64,000 bases of DNA from Enhydrobacter sp. (GCA_025808875.1 CP075528.1:1-64000), one strand, 5' to 3'. Shown: positions 10,951 through 18,186, counted from the first letter of the stretch. Program-made: numbers and translations. The notes: generated by a model not told the origin, from the sequence alone.

Positions 10951-11229
10951 TCAGAGCGGACGGTCGAGTTGGGGCGGCTTCTGCGGCGGATCAGGATAGA
11001 GATCGGGCTCGCCGCGCGGCCGCCAGCGCACCATCTGATCGAAGTCCAGTCCCTGCGCCGGACCGCAGGGCGGCCAGCGGCGCGGTTCTGGATCGGGCGC
11101 CGGGCCCGGGCGTGCCTCGGCCGCACGAGCTTCGACGGCCTGGGCGGTCATGCTCATGATCTCGGCGTCATGGCGCCTGTATTCCGCTTCCGCGCGGTCC
11201 CGGAATTTCGCGATCTGCTCGGGAGAATG
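10951..11229 (-). pseudogene. Truncated copy of the 188-residue cassette protein
   Basis: The minus strand encodes HSPEQIAKFRDRAEAEYRR and onward to PDPPQKPPQLDRPL, closely parallel to the C-terminal half of the intact protein at 12892-13458 (SPEQIAKFWDGVEAEYRR ... PDPPEKPDPDDPF). The match stops abruptly at about 11229, where an AT-rich sequence belonging to the Fic module begins. The N-terminal half of the gene is missing. A short internal frame could still start at 11157. Confidence 0.75.
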
Positions 11230-11311
11230 ATTGGATATATCTTATATATTTGAACAATTACAATAAGATATATCTTATTGATATTTAGAGAATTTATAAG
11301 ATATAACTTAT
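11230..11311 (+). promoter_or_regulatory. Three phased palindromic operators and promoter of the HTH-Fic pair
   Basis: A strikingly AT-rich stretch holds three versions of one 16-bp palindrome: 11230-11245 (attggatatatcttat), 11263-11278 (ataagatatatcttat, perfect) and 11296-11311 (ataagatataacttat). Their centres are 33 bp apart in both steps, about three helical turns, so bound dimers would lie on one DNA face. The last site ends 3 bases before ATG 11315 and overlaps a TATAAC sequence placed as a -10 box. The HTH protein encoded next is the obvious candidate to bind here. Confidence 0.75.
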
Positions 11312-11314
11312 CGC

Positions 11315-11767
11315 ATGAAAGACGCTATCCGCCACCTCGACAAGCGCCTGTCCGCCTTACGCCCTCTGGTGAAGAGTGCCCGGCCTCCAAAGGGCTGGCT
11401 CCGCGCCGTGCGCGATGCGCTCGGCATGACGACGGCGCAACTGGCGCGCCGTATAGGTGTCACCCAACCGCGCATTATTGAACTCGAAAAAGCCGAGGTG
11501 GGCGGGACCGTAACGCTCAACTCGTTGCAGCGGGCGGCGGAGGCTTTGGGCTGTCGGGTCGTCTATGCCCTCGTTCCCATTCGTCCGTTGGCCCAGGTCG
11601 TGCACGATCGTGCCGAGCAACTGGCCGACAAGCAATTGGCCTCGGTGCACCACACCATGAGTCTCGAGGATCAGGCCGTACGGGACAAGCAAGCCAACAA
11701 GGAGCTTCGTCGGCAATTCATGGAAGACCTGCTGCGAAGACCTGCGCGCCTCTGGGATGAGAAATGA
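11315..11767 (+). CDS. Mobile mystery protein A (HTH antitoxin-like)
   Basis: A 150-residue protein with an Xre-type helix-turn-helix at about residues 30-75 (LGMTTAQLARRIGVTQPRIIELEKAE). It ends in a helical tail with EQLADKQLASVHHTMSLEDQ, the characteristic sequence of 'mobile mystery protein A'. The family always pairs with a Fic-domain partner, mobile mystery protein B, which follows with an ATGA overlap. Expected role: autorepressor binding the three upstream palindromes, and antitoxin to the Fic protein. No ribosome site precedes the ATG, so the message may be leaderless. The module sits between two phage-cassette copies. Confidence 0.85.
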   Translation: MKDAIRHLDKRLSALRPLVKSARPPKGWLRAVRDALGMTTAQLARRIGVTQPRIIELEKAEVGGTVTLNSLQRAAEALGCRVVYALVPIRPLAQVVHDRAEQLADKQLASVHHTMSLEDQAVRDKQANKELRRQFMEDLLRRPARLWDEK

Positions 11768-12348
11768 CCAGTCCGTTCGAGGCAGACAACGATGCGACTC
11801 CCCTTGCTGCCGAAGAACGCCACGGACTGATCCCCACCCACATCGCCCTGCGCAGCGAGCTCAACGAGCTCGAACAAGCGAACATCGCCGCAGCGGACAA
11901 CTGGGCATTCTCTCGCAAACGCAATGTTCTCGATGAGGCATTCCTGCGCGGCCTTCACCGCCGCATGTTCAATCGCGTCTGGAAGTGGGCCGGCGACTAT
12001 CGGACGACCGGGCGCAATCTCGGCGTCACTCCCTACCGGATACAAGCGGACCTGATGCAGGTCATTGGCGACGCCCGATATTGGCTGGAGAACAAGACGT
12101 ACTCCCCTGACGAGTTGGCGGTGCGCTTTCATCATCGCATCGTGTCGGTGCATCCGTTTCCGAACGGCAATGGCCGCTGGTCGCGACTGGCTGCGGACCT
12201 TCTTGCCGTACAGCAGGGCGGCAAGCGCTTCACATGGGGTTCCGCCAATCTGCAAGCATCGGGCGATGCAAGGCGTGCCTACATCGACGCGTTGCACGCC
12301 GCCGACAATCATGATCTCGAGCCGCTTGCCGCCTTTGCTCGCTCCTAG
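11764..12348 (+). CDS. Mobile mystery protein B (Fic-domain AMPylase/toxin)
   Basis: A 194-residue Fic/DOC-fold protein. The catalytic loop is HPFPNGNGR at 130-138 with His130; the residue normally Asp/Glu is Asn, as I recall for this family. WKWAGDYRTTGRNLGVTPYRI (about 74-93) is the typical family block before it. Fic enzymes transfer AMP or other nucleotide parts to target hydroxyls; the target here is unknown. Start ATG 11764 overlaps the stop of the HTH gene, giving translational coupling. The pair is a mobile toxin-antitoxin-like unit. Confidence in family is high, in biochemical activity moderate. Confidence 0.85.
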   Translation: MTSPFEADNDATPLAAEERHGLIPTHIALRSELNELEQANIAAADNWAFSRKRNVLDEAFLRGLHRRMFNRVWKWAGDYRTTGRNLGVTPYRIQADLMQVIGDARYWLENKTYSPDELAVRFHHRIVSVHPFPNGNGRWSRLAADLLAVQQGGKRFTWGSANLQASGDARRAYIDALHAADNHDLEPLAAFARS

Positions 12349-12373
12349 AGTCTTTCCGGCCGAAACGGAAACA

Positions 12374-12484
12374 CCTCACCCTGAGGAGCGGCGCGCAGCG
12401 ACGCGTCTCGAAGGGTGGGCACGAGCAGCTTCACTGTTGCCATCCTTCGAGACGCCGCACTTCGTGCGGCTCCTCAGGATGAGG
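12374..12484. repeat. Paired inverted repeat, cctcaccctgaggagc family, copy 1
   Basis: Two arms, cctcaccctgaggagc...gcgtctcgaagggtg and catccttcgagacgc...gctcctcaggatgagg, form a long imperfect inverted repeat with internal hairpins. The same element recurs at 14433-14552. Such units are common between genes in rhizobial and related genomes and can act as transcription terminators. It follows the Fic gene. Confidence 0.75.
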
Positions 12485-12525
12485 TTGTTCTCTGGTTCCA
12501 CGCTTCAGAGTTCGACGGAAAGACT

Positions 12526-12855
12526 TTAACCAGGTTGCGGTGCCGTCCCTCCCAGCGCCGCATCCCTCGCGGCTGCCTCTACCATCATGCGGGCCCACAG
12601 GGTGGGGCAGAGCCGCTGGATGCGGTTGAGATCGCGCAGGGCCAGGTCGCGCCGGCCTTCGGCGAAGGCGGTAACGCACGGGTCCGTGTTGAAGCTCGTT
12701 CGGAACAGCCCGGCGTCGCTCAGTCGTTCCCACACCAGCAGTCGCCCGCGCGGATCGTCCATCAGCCATCGGAACGCCTCGTCGCTCAGCTGCCTGCGCT
12801 GGCGATCGGCCTGTTGGCTTTCGGCGGCTGCCGTGCCGTCGAAGTCGAAGCTCAT
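12526..12855 (-). CDS. Bbp19-like phage protein, copy 2
   Basis: A 109-residue protein sharing nearly its whole length with the copy at 10590-10916; differences cluster at both ends (for example the tail AALGGTAPQPG). It carries FRWLMDDPRGRLLVWERL and AFAEGRRDLALRDL, the Bbp19-type core. It is the last gene of an intact three-gene minus-strand cassette (13922 to 12526), with 36 bp to its upstream neighbour. The role is unknown; in phages such genes lie between terminase and portal. No other structural phage gene is present here. Confidence 0.72.
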   Translation of the reverse strand: MSFDFDGTAAAESQQADRQRRQLSDEAFRWLMDDPRGRLLVWERLSDAGLFRTSFNTDPCVTAFAEGRRDLALRDLNRIQRLCPTLWARMMVEAAARDAALGGTAPQPG

Positions 12856-12891
12856 GGCGAAGTCTCCTCAATAATACTGGCCATCCTGCAA

Positions 12892-13458
12892 TCAGAACGG
12901 ATCGTCGGGGTCGGGCTTCTCCGGCGGATCGGGATAGAGTTCGGGCTCGCCGCGCGGCCGCCAGCGGTACATTTCATCGAAGTCCAGTCCCTGCGCCGGA
13001 CCGCGGGGCGGCCAGGGGCGGGGAGGTTTCGCTTCAGGCGCCGCGCCCGCCGCGCGAGTCTCGGCGGCCTGGGCGGTCATGTTCATGATCTCGGCGTCAT
13101 GGCGCCTGTATTCCGCTTCGACGCCGTCCCAGAATTTCGCGATCTGCTCGGGGGACATGATCGGCGGCGCGGGCCCCGTGACCTTGAGGTCCCAATAGGC
13201 CGGCCGCTCCTCGTCCGTCGGCGCCTCCTCGGGCATCGCTCGTGAAGGGGCCGCCGGAGAAGGGGCCGGCGGAGGTGACCGCAGGGCGTCACGCCGCCGC
13301 GCTTCCTCCGCGACCATGTCGCGGAGCGAGGCCCGCACCTCCTCGCTGCCCGTCAGGCCAAGGCCCGCGAGGATGATCAGATTGCGCTCCTGCGCCGGCC
13401 GATCGACCATCAGCTCCAGCCGGAGCCGCCGCACCCGCCGCCGCAAGGCACGCATCAT
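12892..13458 (-). CDS. Cassette protein, 188 residues, function unknown
   Basis: The start at 13458 is chosen because its ATG overlaps the stop of the upstream gene (ATGA); longer readings up to 13566 lack support. The N-terminus is basic (MMRALRRRVRRLRLELM). The middle is proline-rich (about residues 65-95), and the C-terminus has repeated Pro/Asp dipeptides ending in PDPDDPF. The segment SPEQIAKFWDGVEAEYRRHD looks like a coiled helix. A truncated relative exists at 10951-11229. No family was recognised; context suggests a phage-derived accessory protein. Confidence 0.6.
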   Translation of the reverse strand: MMRALRRRVRRLRLELMVDRPAQERNLIILAGLGLTGSEEVRASLRDMVAEEARRRDALRSPPPAPSPAAPSRAMPEEAPTDEERPAYWDLKVTGPAPPIMSPEQIAKFWDGVEAEYRRHDAEIMNMTAQAAETRAAGAAPEAKPPRPWPPRGPAQGLDFDEMYRWRPRGEPELYPDPPEKPDPDDPF

Positions 13459-13922
13459 GACTTGCCCGCCTCCTCGACGGCGCGCTTGAGCTTGAGGAAC
13501 TCGTCGGCGACCTCGCGCAGCTCCTCGACCTCCCGCTCGAGCTCGGTCGCGACCAGCATGCGCCACTGGCGCTCGATCACGCGCATGGCGACATCGGCCT
13601 TCTCGGGCGTGATCTCGCCGGCGCCCATCGCCTGGTTCAGCGCGTTGAGGGCGCGCTTGGCGTCGGCCAGCGAGTTGACCTCCGGCAGCTCGACCTGGAT
13701 CGGCTCCTCGGCGACCCGCGGGCCCTGCATCAGGACGAACTCGCTGGCGCGCTGGCTGACCCGCTTGTCGGTGTCGCGCATGTTGTCGACCACGCGCTGC
13801 AGCGCCTCGCGGCCGTGCTCGCTGTGGAGCCGGCGCGCATAGTGCATTTCCTTGTTCCGGCTGCCTTTGGGACGACCCGGACCGCCGGGTCCGCCCTTGG
13901 TGAACAATCCCTCGTTACTCAT
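13455..13922 (-). CDS. Phage-type protein with GRPKGSRNK motif (small terminase/DUF5681-like)
   Basis: A 155-residue protein starting at ATG 13922 (MSNEGLF...), where a weak GGAGTGAG ribosome site precedes it. Residues about 8-25 read KGGPGGPGRPKGSRNK, a basic motif typical of the N-terminus of phage small-terminase-like and DUF5681 proteins. The rest is helical and charged (ELEREVEELREVADEFLKLK near the end). It is the first gene of the three-gene cassette and couples to the next gene through ATGA. DNA binding is an inference from the motif. Confidence 0.55.
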   Translation of the reverse strand: MSNEGLFTKGGPGGPGRPKGSRNKEMHYARRLHSEHGREALQRVVDNMRDTDKRVSQRASEFVLMQGPRVAEEPIQVELPEVNSLADAKRALNALNQAMGAGEITPEKADVAMRVIERQWRMLVATELEREVEELREVADEFLKLKRAVEEAGKS

Positions 13923-13967
13923 GACTCGACTCACTCCGTTGGTTGCTCGCGGAAAGTGCGAGCGCGC

Positions 13968-14248
13968 ACAGGAATGGCAGGGCGCGGGAGGAGAATCGAT
14001 TTTGGTCAAGCATCTCGAAGATTTCCGTGGAGATTCAAAGGGCGATTCCGATTTCGTTGACCAGGTTCGAATTCTCGATCCCGTGCGCCTAGACTGCGCG
14101 CGTGACAGAAGTGGCAGAACCCGAACGGAGAATCGAATTTGGTTCACCGCCCCGAAAATTCGCGTGGAGAATCAAGGCACGAATCCGACCCGGTGAACCA
14201 GATTGGAAATCGCAAGACGACGCGCGTAGCGTCCGCCGCATGACAACG
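13968..14248 (+). repeat. Degenerate tandem repeat, about 137 bp unit, two copies
   Basis: ggagaatcgattttgg at 13990 is matched by ggagaatcgaatttgg at 14127. The match continues through ccgtggagattcaa / gcgtggagaatcaa to tgacag / tgacaa at 14103 and 14241. Both units end in a promoter-like TAG box close to a start codon: TAGACT-N6-GTG at 14090-14104 and TAGCGT-N7-ATG at 14227-14242. Confidence 0.65.
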
Positions 14249-14432
14249 ACGATCGACGCTTCGGGTGCGCGTTCAGGCCGGCCTCACGTTTACGCAAGGC
14301 GAGGATCACTGCTGTTATTTTCCTGTTTGTTTGAAACGAAATTGCGTCCGCAAGATCTTGATCGGCTCGCCGTCAGGCACCGCCAGACCGGCGCGATCGG
14401 CACAACATCTGGAGCAGACTCCGCTTCACCAA

Positions 14433-14552
14433 ACCACCTCACCCTGAGGAGCATTGCGCAGCAATGCGTCTCGAAGGGTGGGCAACAGACACAGTGCTCG
14501 TTCTCACCCTTCGAGACGCGCCCCACAGGGGCGCTCCTCAGGGTGAGGTGGT
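14433..14552. repeat. Paired inverted repeat, cctcaccctgaggagc family, copy 2
   Basis: The outer arms accacctcaccctgaggagc and gctcctcagggtgaggtggt are perfect 20-bp reverse complements. Inside them lie tgcgtctcgaagggtg and cacccttcgagacgcg. It is the same family as 12374-12484, so the phage cassette is bracketed by two copies. Confidence 0.85.
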
Positions 14553-14690
14553 CTGGCTACAGGCGGGAGATCGAAGAGGTGAGTCGACGCTCGTGCCGGA
14601 ACACAACGCTGGTGCCGGCATGTTTGATTCGATGCTTGTCAAACATGAGCGGCACCGGATTGGGGGACGCGGTCCGCTGCCGTCGCCTCG

Positions 14691-14721
14691 CTGTCAGATC
14701 CCTGTCAGATTCGTGTCAGAT
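14691..14721 (+). promoter_or_regulatory. Triple 11-bp direct repeat resembling Pho boxes
   Basis: CTGTCAG-ATCC, CTGTCAG-ATTC and GTGTCAG occur in a row, with TGTCAGAT at 14692, 14703 and 14714. The PhoB box consensus is two CTGTCAT repeats with 4-base spacers, so the 11-bp period and most bases agree. The array lies just after the GGT stop codon and does not face an obvious start codon, so a regulatory role is unproven. Confidence 0.4.
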
Positions 14722-14724
14722 GCA

Positions 14725-16332
14725 TCAGTACCCGATCGCCTCGCCGTCGCTGCGCGGATCGGCGCCGCCCAGCCAGTCGCCGGTCGCGGGGTCGCGCACG
14801 ATGCCGTGCGCGTGGCCGGCCGATTCGTGCCAGTCGGGCCAGCGGTCGACCAGATGGCCGCGGCGCTCCAGCTCGGCGATCGTCGCGGGCGCGAAGCGAC
14901 CCTCGATGTGCAGGGTGTCGCGCGCCTCGAGCAGGCCGAAGCGGCCGGACAGGAAGCGCGGCGCCTCCACCGCCTGCTGGATGTCGAGCCCGTGGTCGAT
15001 CATGGCGAGGTAGGCCTGCAGGTGGATCTGCGGCTGGCCGTCGGCGCCCATGCAGCCGACGGCGGCCCAGAATCGATCGTCGCGGAAGGCGAGCGAGGCG
15101 ATCAGCGTGTGCAGCGGCGTCTTGCCCGGCTCGACCCGGTTCGGACTCCCCGGATCGAGCGAGAAATAGGCCGCGCGGTTCTGCAGCACCACGCCGGTGC
15201 GGCCGGCGACCACGGCGGCGCCGAACACGCCGTAGAGCGACTGGATCAGCGACACCGCGTTGCCCTCGCGATCGACGGCGGCGACGTAGACGGTGTCGCC
15301 CGACAGGCTGCCGTAGGACGGGATGCGGTCCCACGGCAGCGCGCGCCCGGGATCCATCAGGCGCCGCCGCTCGTCGGCGTAGGGCTTGGAGATCAGGCGC
15401 GCGGTCGGCACGTCGGCGAAGCGCGGATCGGCCATGTGACGGTCGCGGTCGTGGTAGGCGATCTGCTTGGCCTGCACCAGGAGATGGACGTGGTCGGGCC
15501 CGAGGAACGGCCGGTTCGCCAGGTCGAGCGGCTCGAGCAGGTTCAGCATCTCCAGCACGGCGAAGCCCTGGGTCGGTGGCGGCGTCTCGTAGATCGTCAC
15601 GCCCTTGTAGCTCCCCTTGATCGGCTCGCCCCAGCGCGCGAGCTGCGCCCTGAGATCGTCGGCCGCGAAGAAGCCGTCGTTGGCCTGCGACCAGCGCACC
15701 AGCTCGCGCGCCACCTCGCCGTCGTAGAAGCCGTACCAGCCGTCGCTCGCGATCGCCTGCAGGGTGCGCGCCAGATCGGGGTTGGCGAGCGTGGCGCCGT
15801 CCTTCAGGAAGATCGCCGCCGCCTCGGGGGTCTTCGCCAGCTCCTCGCGCGCGGTGTCGCGCCAGTGCGTGAGTCGCGCCGTCATCGGGAAGCCGTCGCG
15901 CGCGTAGCCGATGGCGCTCTCCAGGCAGCGCGCCAGCGGCAGGCGGCCGTGCGCGGCATGCGCCTCACACCAGCTCGCGACGGCGCCCGGCACGGTCAGC
16001 GTGCCCGGCAGGGCCCCGCGATAGGGCACCTCGGCGAGGCCGCGGCGCGCGAAGGACTCGATCGTGCCGAGCGACGTGGCGCGGCCGCCGCCGTCGATGT
16101 AGCGCACCTGCTTCGCGCGGGCGTCCCAGATCAGCCAGAAGGCGTCGCCGCCGATCCCGGTCATGTGCGGATAGAGCACCGACAGCGCCGCGCTGGTCGC
16201 CAGCGCGGCATCGACGGCGGTGCCGCCGGCGCGCAGCACGTCAACGCCCGCCTCGCTCGCGCGCGCGTGGGGCGACGTCACCAGGCCGTTGCTCGCTCGG
16301 GTGGGCACACGCCCGGCATGTATGTCGATCAT
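14725..16332 (-). CDS. Gamma-glutamyltransferase family protein
   Basis: A 535-residue Ntn-hydrolase of the GGT family, made as a precursor that cleaves itself at a threonine. The candidate nucleophile is Thr347 in LSGDTVYVAAVD, where most GGTs have TTH. The GTAVDAALA and GIGGDAF blocks of the large subunit and GTLTVPGAVASW are present. No signal peptide is seen, so it should be cytosolic, unlike classical periplasmic GGT; relatives are annotated as acylases or glutathione hydrolases. A TAAGAA box lies exactly 6 bases before ATG 16332, suggesting a leaderless message. Substrate is unknown. Confidence 0.88.
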   Translation of the reverse strand: MIDIHAGRVPTRASNGLVTSPHARASEAGVDVLRAGGTAVDAALATSAALSVLYPHMTGIGGDAFWLIWDARAKQVRYIDGGGRATSLGTIESFARRGLAEVPYRGALPGTLTVPGAVASWCEAHAAHGRLPLARCLESAIGYARDGFPMTARLTHWRDTAREELAKTPEAAAIFLKDGATLANPDLARTLQAIASDGWYGFYDGEVARELVRWSQANDGFFAADDLRAQLARWGEPIKGSYKGVTIYETPPPTQGFAVLEMLNLLEPLDLANRPFLGPDHVHLLVQAKQIAYHDRDRHMADPRFADVPTARLISKPYADERRRLMDPGRALPWDRIPSYGSLSGDTVYVAAVDREGNAVSLIQSLYGVFGAAVVAGRTGVVLQNRAAYFSLDPGSPNRVEPGKTPLHTLIASLAFRDDRFWAAVGCMGADGQPQIHLQAYLAMIDHGLDIQQAVEAPRFLSGRFGLLEARDTLHIEGRFAPATIAELERRGHLVDRWPDWHESAGHAHGIVRDPATGDWLGGADPRSDGEAIGY

Positions 16333-16389
16333 GAGAAGTTCTTAGGTCGTTTCGAGTCCGGTTGACAGGGCGGCGCGGGCGCCATAACC

Positions 16390-16407
16390 GTTAACCCATA
16401 GGTTAAC
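16390..16407. promoter_or_regulatory. Palindromic operator GTTAACC-N4-GGTTAAC
   Basis: A perfect 7-4-7 inverted repeat about 21 bp before ATG 16429 and 58 bp from the divergent GGT start. Sites of the form TAACC-N-GGTTA are common in front of ArsR-controlled SRPBCC/AHSA1 genes, and an SRPBCC gene follows here. No ArsR gene lies in this window, so the regulator would be encoded elsewhere (inference). Confidence 0.5.
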
Positions 16408-16428
16408 TGTTTCCTGCAGGGATCGCGC

Positions 16429-17091
16429 ATGTCGAAGGCACCCGTCTGGAAGGCCCCCATCCGGAAGGCACCCATCCGGAAGGCAGTCGTCCTCGCCCTG
16501 TCGCTCGCGGCAAGCGGCGCGGCGCTCGCGCAGACGGCGGATCTGCCGCCCGGCGTCTTCGTCGCCGGCAAGGATGCGGGCGAGGCGACGGCGGGCACCT
16601 ACGCGCTCGATCCCTTCCATACCTCGGTGCTCGCCCGCGTCTCGCACCTCGGCTACTCCTACAGCGTCTTGCGCTTCGACACCGCCGAGGGCCGGCTCGG
16701 CTGGGATCCGGCGGCACCGGACAAGTCGACGCTCTCGATCACGATCAAGACGGCGTCGATCACGTCGAACGTCAAGGGCTTCGCAGAGACCCTGGCGGGC
16801 GAGCCGTTCCTGAAGTCGGCGACCTTCCCGGATGCCACCTTCGTCTCGACGTCCTTCATCCGCAGCGACGCCCTGCGCGGCAAGGTCGCGGGCCGGTTCA
16901 CCCTGATGGGCCGGACGCGGCCGGTGACGTTCGACGTCGAGCTGATCGGCGCCGGCAAGGGCTTCGGCGGCAGCCCGCGCCTCGGTGTCCATGCCCGTGC
17001 CTGGATCGACCCGCAGGACTATGGATTCCCGCCGATCTTCAGCGATCCGATCGAGATCGTGGCCGACACCGAATTCGCGCGGGCGCCATGA
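16429..17091 (+). CDS. YceI family periplasmic lipid-binding protein
   Basis: A 220-residue secreted lipocalin-like protein. YceI proteins bind isoprenoid or fatty-acyl chains in the periplasm. The domain starts near residue 57 with GTYALDPFHTSVLARVSHLGYS and continues through MGRTRPVTFDVEL and DPQDYGFP, the family hallmarks. A signal peptide (VVLALSLAASGAALAQ) is preceded by an unusual n-region containing KAPV-W-KAPIR-KAPIR, a short in-frame repeat. It is the first gene of a set with the SRPBCC and VOC genes; its stop overlaps the next ATG. A palindromic operator lies just upstream. Confidence 0.92.
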   Translation: MSKAPVWKAPIRKAPIRKAVVLALSLAASGAALAQTADLPPGVFVAGKDAGEATAGTYALDPFHTSVLARVSHLGYSYSVLRFDTAEGRLGWDPAAPDKSTLSITIKTASITSNVKGFAETLAGEPFLKSATFPDATFVSTSFIRSDALRGKVAGRFTLMGRTRPVTFDVELIGAGKGFGGSPRLGVHARAWIDPQDYGFPPIFSDPIEIVADTEFARAP

Positions 17092-17543
17092 ACGTCATGG
17101 CCAGGCCGCAGGAGCACGAACTCGTCCTGGTGCGCGAGTTCAGGGCGCCGCGCGAGCGCGTGTTCGCGGCCTGGACCGATCCGGCGCTGGCCGCGCGCTG
17201 GTGGGTGCCGCGCGACTGCACCCTGGTGTCGTGCCGCATGGACGTGCGCCCGGGCGGCGGCTGGCATCGGCGCATGCGCTGGGCCGACCGCGGCATCATC
17301 ACCAAGTGGGGCGAGTATCGCGAAGTCGTGGCGCCCGAGCGCCTCGTCTTCACCTACGTCACGCAGTATGGCGACGGCACGGTCGATCCCGAGACGCTGG
17401 TCACCGTGACGTTCGAGGATCTGGACGGCGGAACGCGCCTTACGCTCAGCCACGCCGCCTTCCGGTCGGAGGAGGCGGGCGCGAGCCACAGCGGCGGCTG
17501 GACCGGCGCCCTCGAGCGCCTGGCCGGATTCCTGAGGGACTGA
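17088..17543 (+). CDS. SRPBCC (AHSA1-like) domain protein
   Basis: A 151-residue START/AHSA1 fold protein (VREFRAPRERVFAAWTDPALAARWW, then GGGWHRRMRW and a final GGWTGALERLAGFL helix), the standard layout of the family. These proteins bind hydrophobic ligands in a deep cavity. The ATG overlaps the YceI stop codon (ATGA), so the genes are coupled. Such proteins are usually under ArsR-type control and sit beside VOC/PhnB-like proteins, as here. Specific ligand unknown. Confidence 0.88.
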   Translation: MNVMARPQEHELVLVREFRAPRERVFAAWTDPALAARWWVPRDCTLVSCRMDVRPGGGWHRRMRWADRGIITKWGEYREVVAPERLVFTYVTQYGDGTVDPETLVTVTFEDLDGGTRLTLSHAAFRSEEAGASHSGGWTGALERLAGFLRD

Positions 17544-17554
17544 AGGAGAGAACG

Positions 17555-17980
17555 ATGAACGTGCAGCCCTATTTGTTCTTCGACGGCAAGTGCGAGGAGG
17601 CGCTGGAATTCTACAAGAGCGCGATCGGCGCCAGGGTCGACGCCCTGATGCGCTTCAAGGAGCATCCGGAGGCGAGCAAGCCGGGCATGATCCCGGCCGG
17701 CTCCGAGAACAAGGTCATGCACGCCGCCTTCAAGGTCGGCGACACGCAAATCATGGCCTCGGACGGCCACTGCATGGGCAAGCCGAGCTTCCAGGGCTTC
17801 ACCCTGACCATCAACGTCGGCAGCGACGCCGAGGCCGAGAAGCTGTTCGCGACGCTCGGCCGGGACGGCGGCCAGGTGCAGATGCCGCTGGCCGAGACCT
17901 TCTTCGCCAGCCGCTTCGGCATGGTCGCCGACAAGTTCGGCGTGAGCTGGATGGTGCTGGCGGAAAAGACGCCGGACTAG
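17555..17980 (+). CDS. VOC (PhnB/glyoxalase-like) family protein, 141 aa
   Basis: A small protein of the vicinal-oxygen-chelate superfamily, PhnB-like subgroup. MNVQPYLFFDGKCEEALEFY opens the fold and DKFGVSWMVL ends it. The start ATG 17555 follows a GAAGGAGAG ribosome site 12 bases after the SRPBCC stop, so it belongs to the YceI-SRPBCC operon. Members act as metal-dependent enzymes or unknown binding proteins; no activity can be assigned. Confidence 0.88.
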   Translation: MNVQPYLFFDGKCEEALEFYKSAIGARVDALMRFKEHPEASKPGMIPAGSENKVMHAAFKVGDTQIMASDGHCMGKPSFQGFTLTINVGSDAEAEKLFATLGRDGGQVQMPLAETFFASRFGMVADKFGVSWMVLAEKTPD

Positions 17981-18009
17981 AGCATAGTCCGCGCACCTCG
18001 AATCGATTC

Positions 18010-18131
18010 CTCCCCAACGAAGTTGGGGAGGTGTCGTCGTCTTACGACGACGGAGGGGTCAGCGAGTCATGACCCCTCCGTCCGCGTAGGACGCGGCCAC
18101 CTCCCCATCGCATGTGCGATGGGGAGGGAAA
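18010..18131. repeat. Multi-hairpin intergenic element
   Basis: Consecutive inverted repeats: cctccccaacgaagttggggagg, gtcgtcgtcttacgacgac, ggaggggtca...tgacccctcc and cctccccatc...gatggggagg. The outer arms can also pair with each other. It lies between the two VOC genes and may end the upstream operon or be a REP-like element. Confidence 0.7.
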
Positions 18132-18186
18132 GATGCGCCAACTTGGATGAACACTGCTCTAGGGCGTGCAAGCGAAAGGACCAGCC

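Larger units (their letters stand above)
13923..14724. other. 800-bp repeat-rich region without a supported gene
   Basis: Between the phage cassette and the GGT gene. It contains a degenerate tandem repeat (about 13968-14248), a copy of the long inverted repeat (14433-14552) and a triple 11-bp repeat (14691-14721). An open frame starting GTG 14102 runs through the repeats and then antisense into the GGT gene; only its first codons lie outside repeats, so I do not call it. Confidence 0.6.

Noticed and set aside
10590..13922. Intact prophage
   Set aside because: Only small cassette genes are present; no integrase, large terminase, portal, capsid or tail genes were seen.
14102..15013. 303-codon frame starting at the tandem repeat
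   Set aside because: After the repeats it continues antisense into the GGT gene with shadow-type composition. The start region may be a real promoter but no product is supported.
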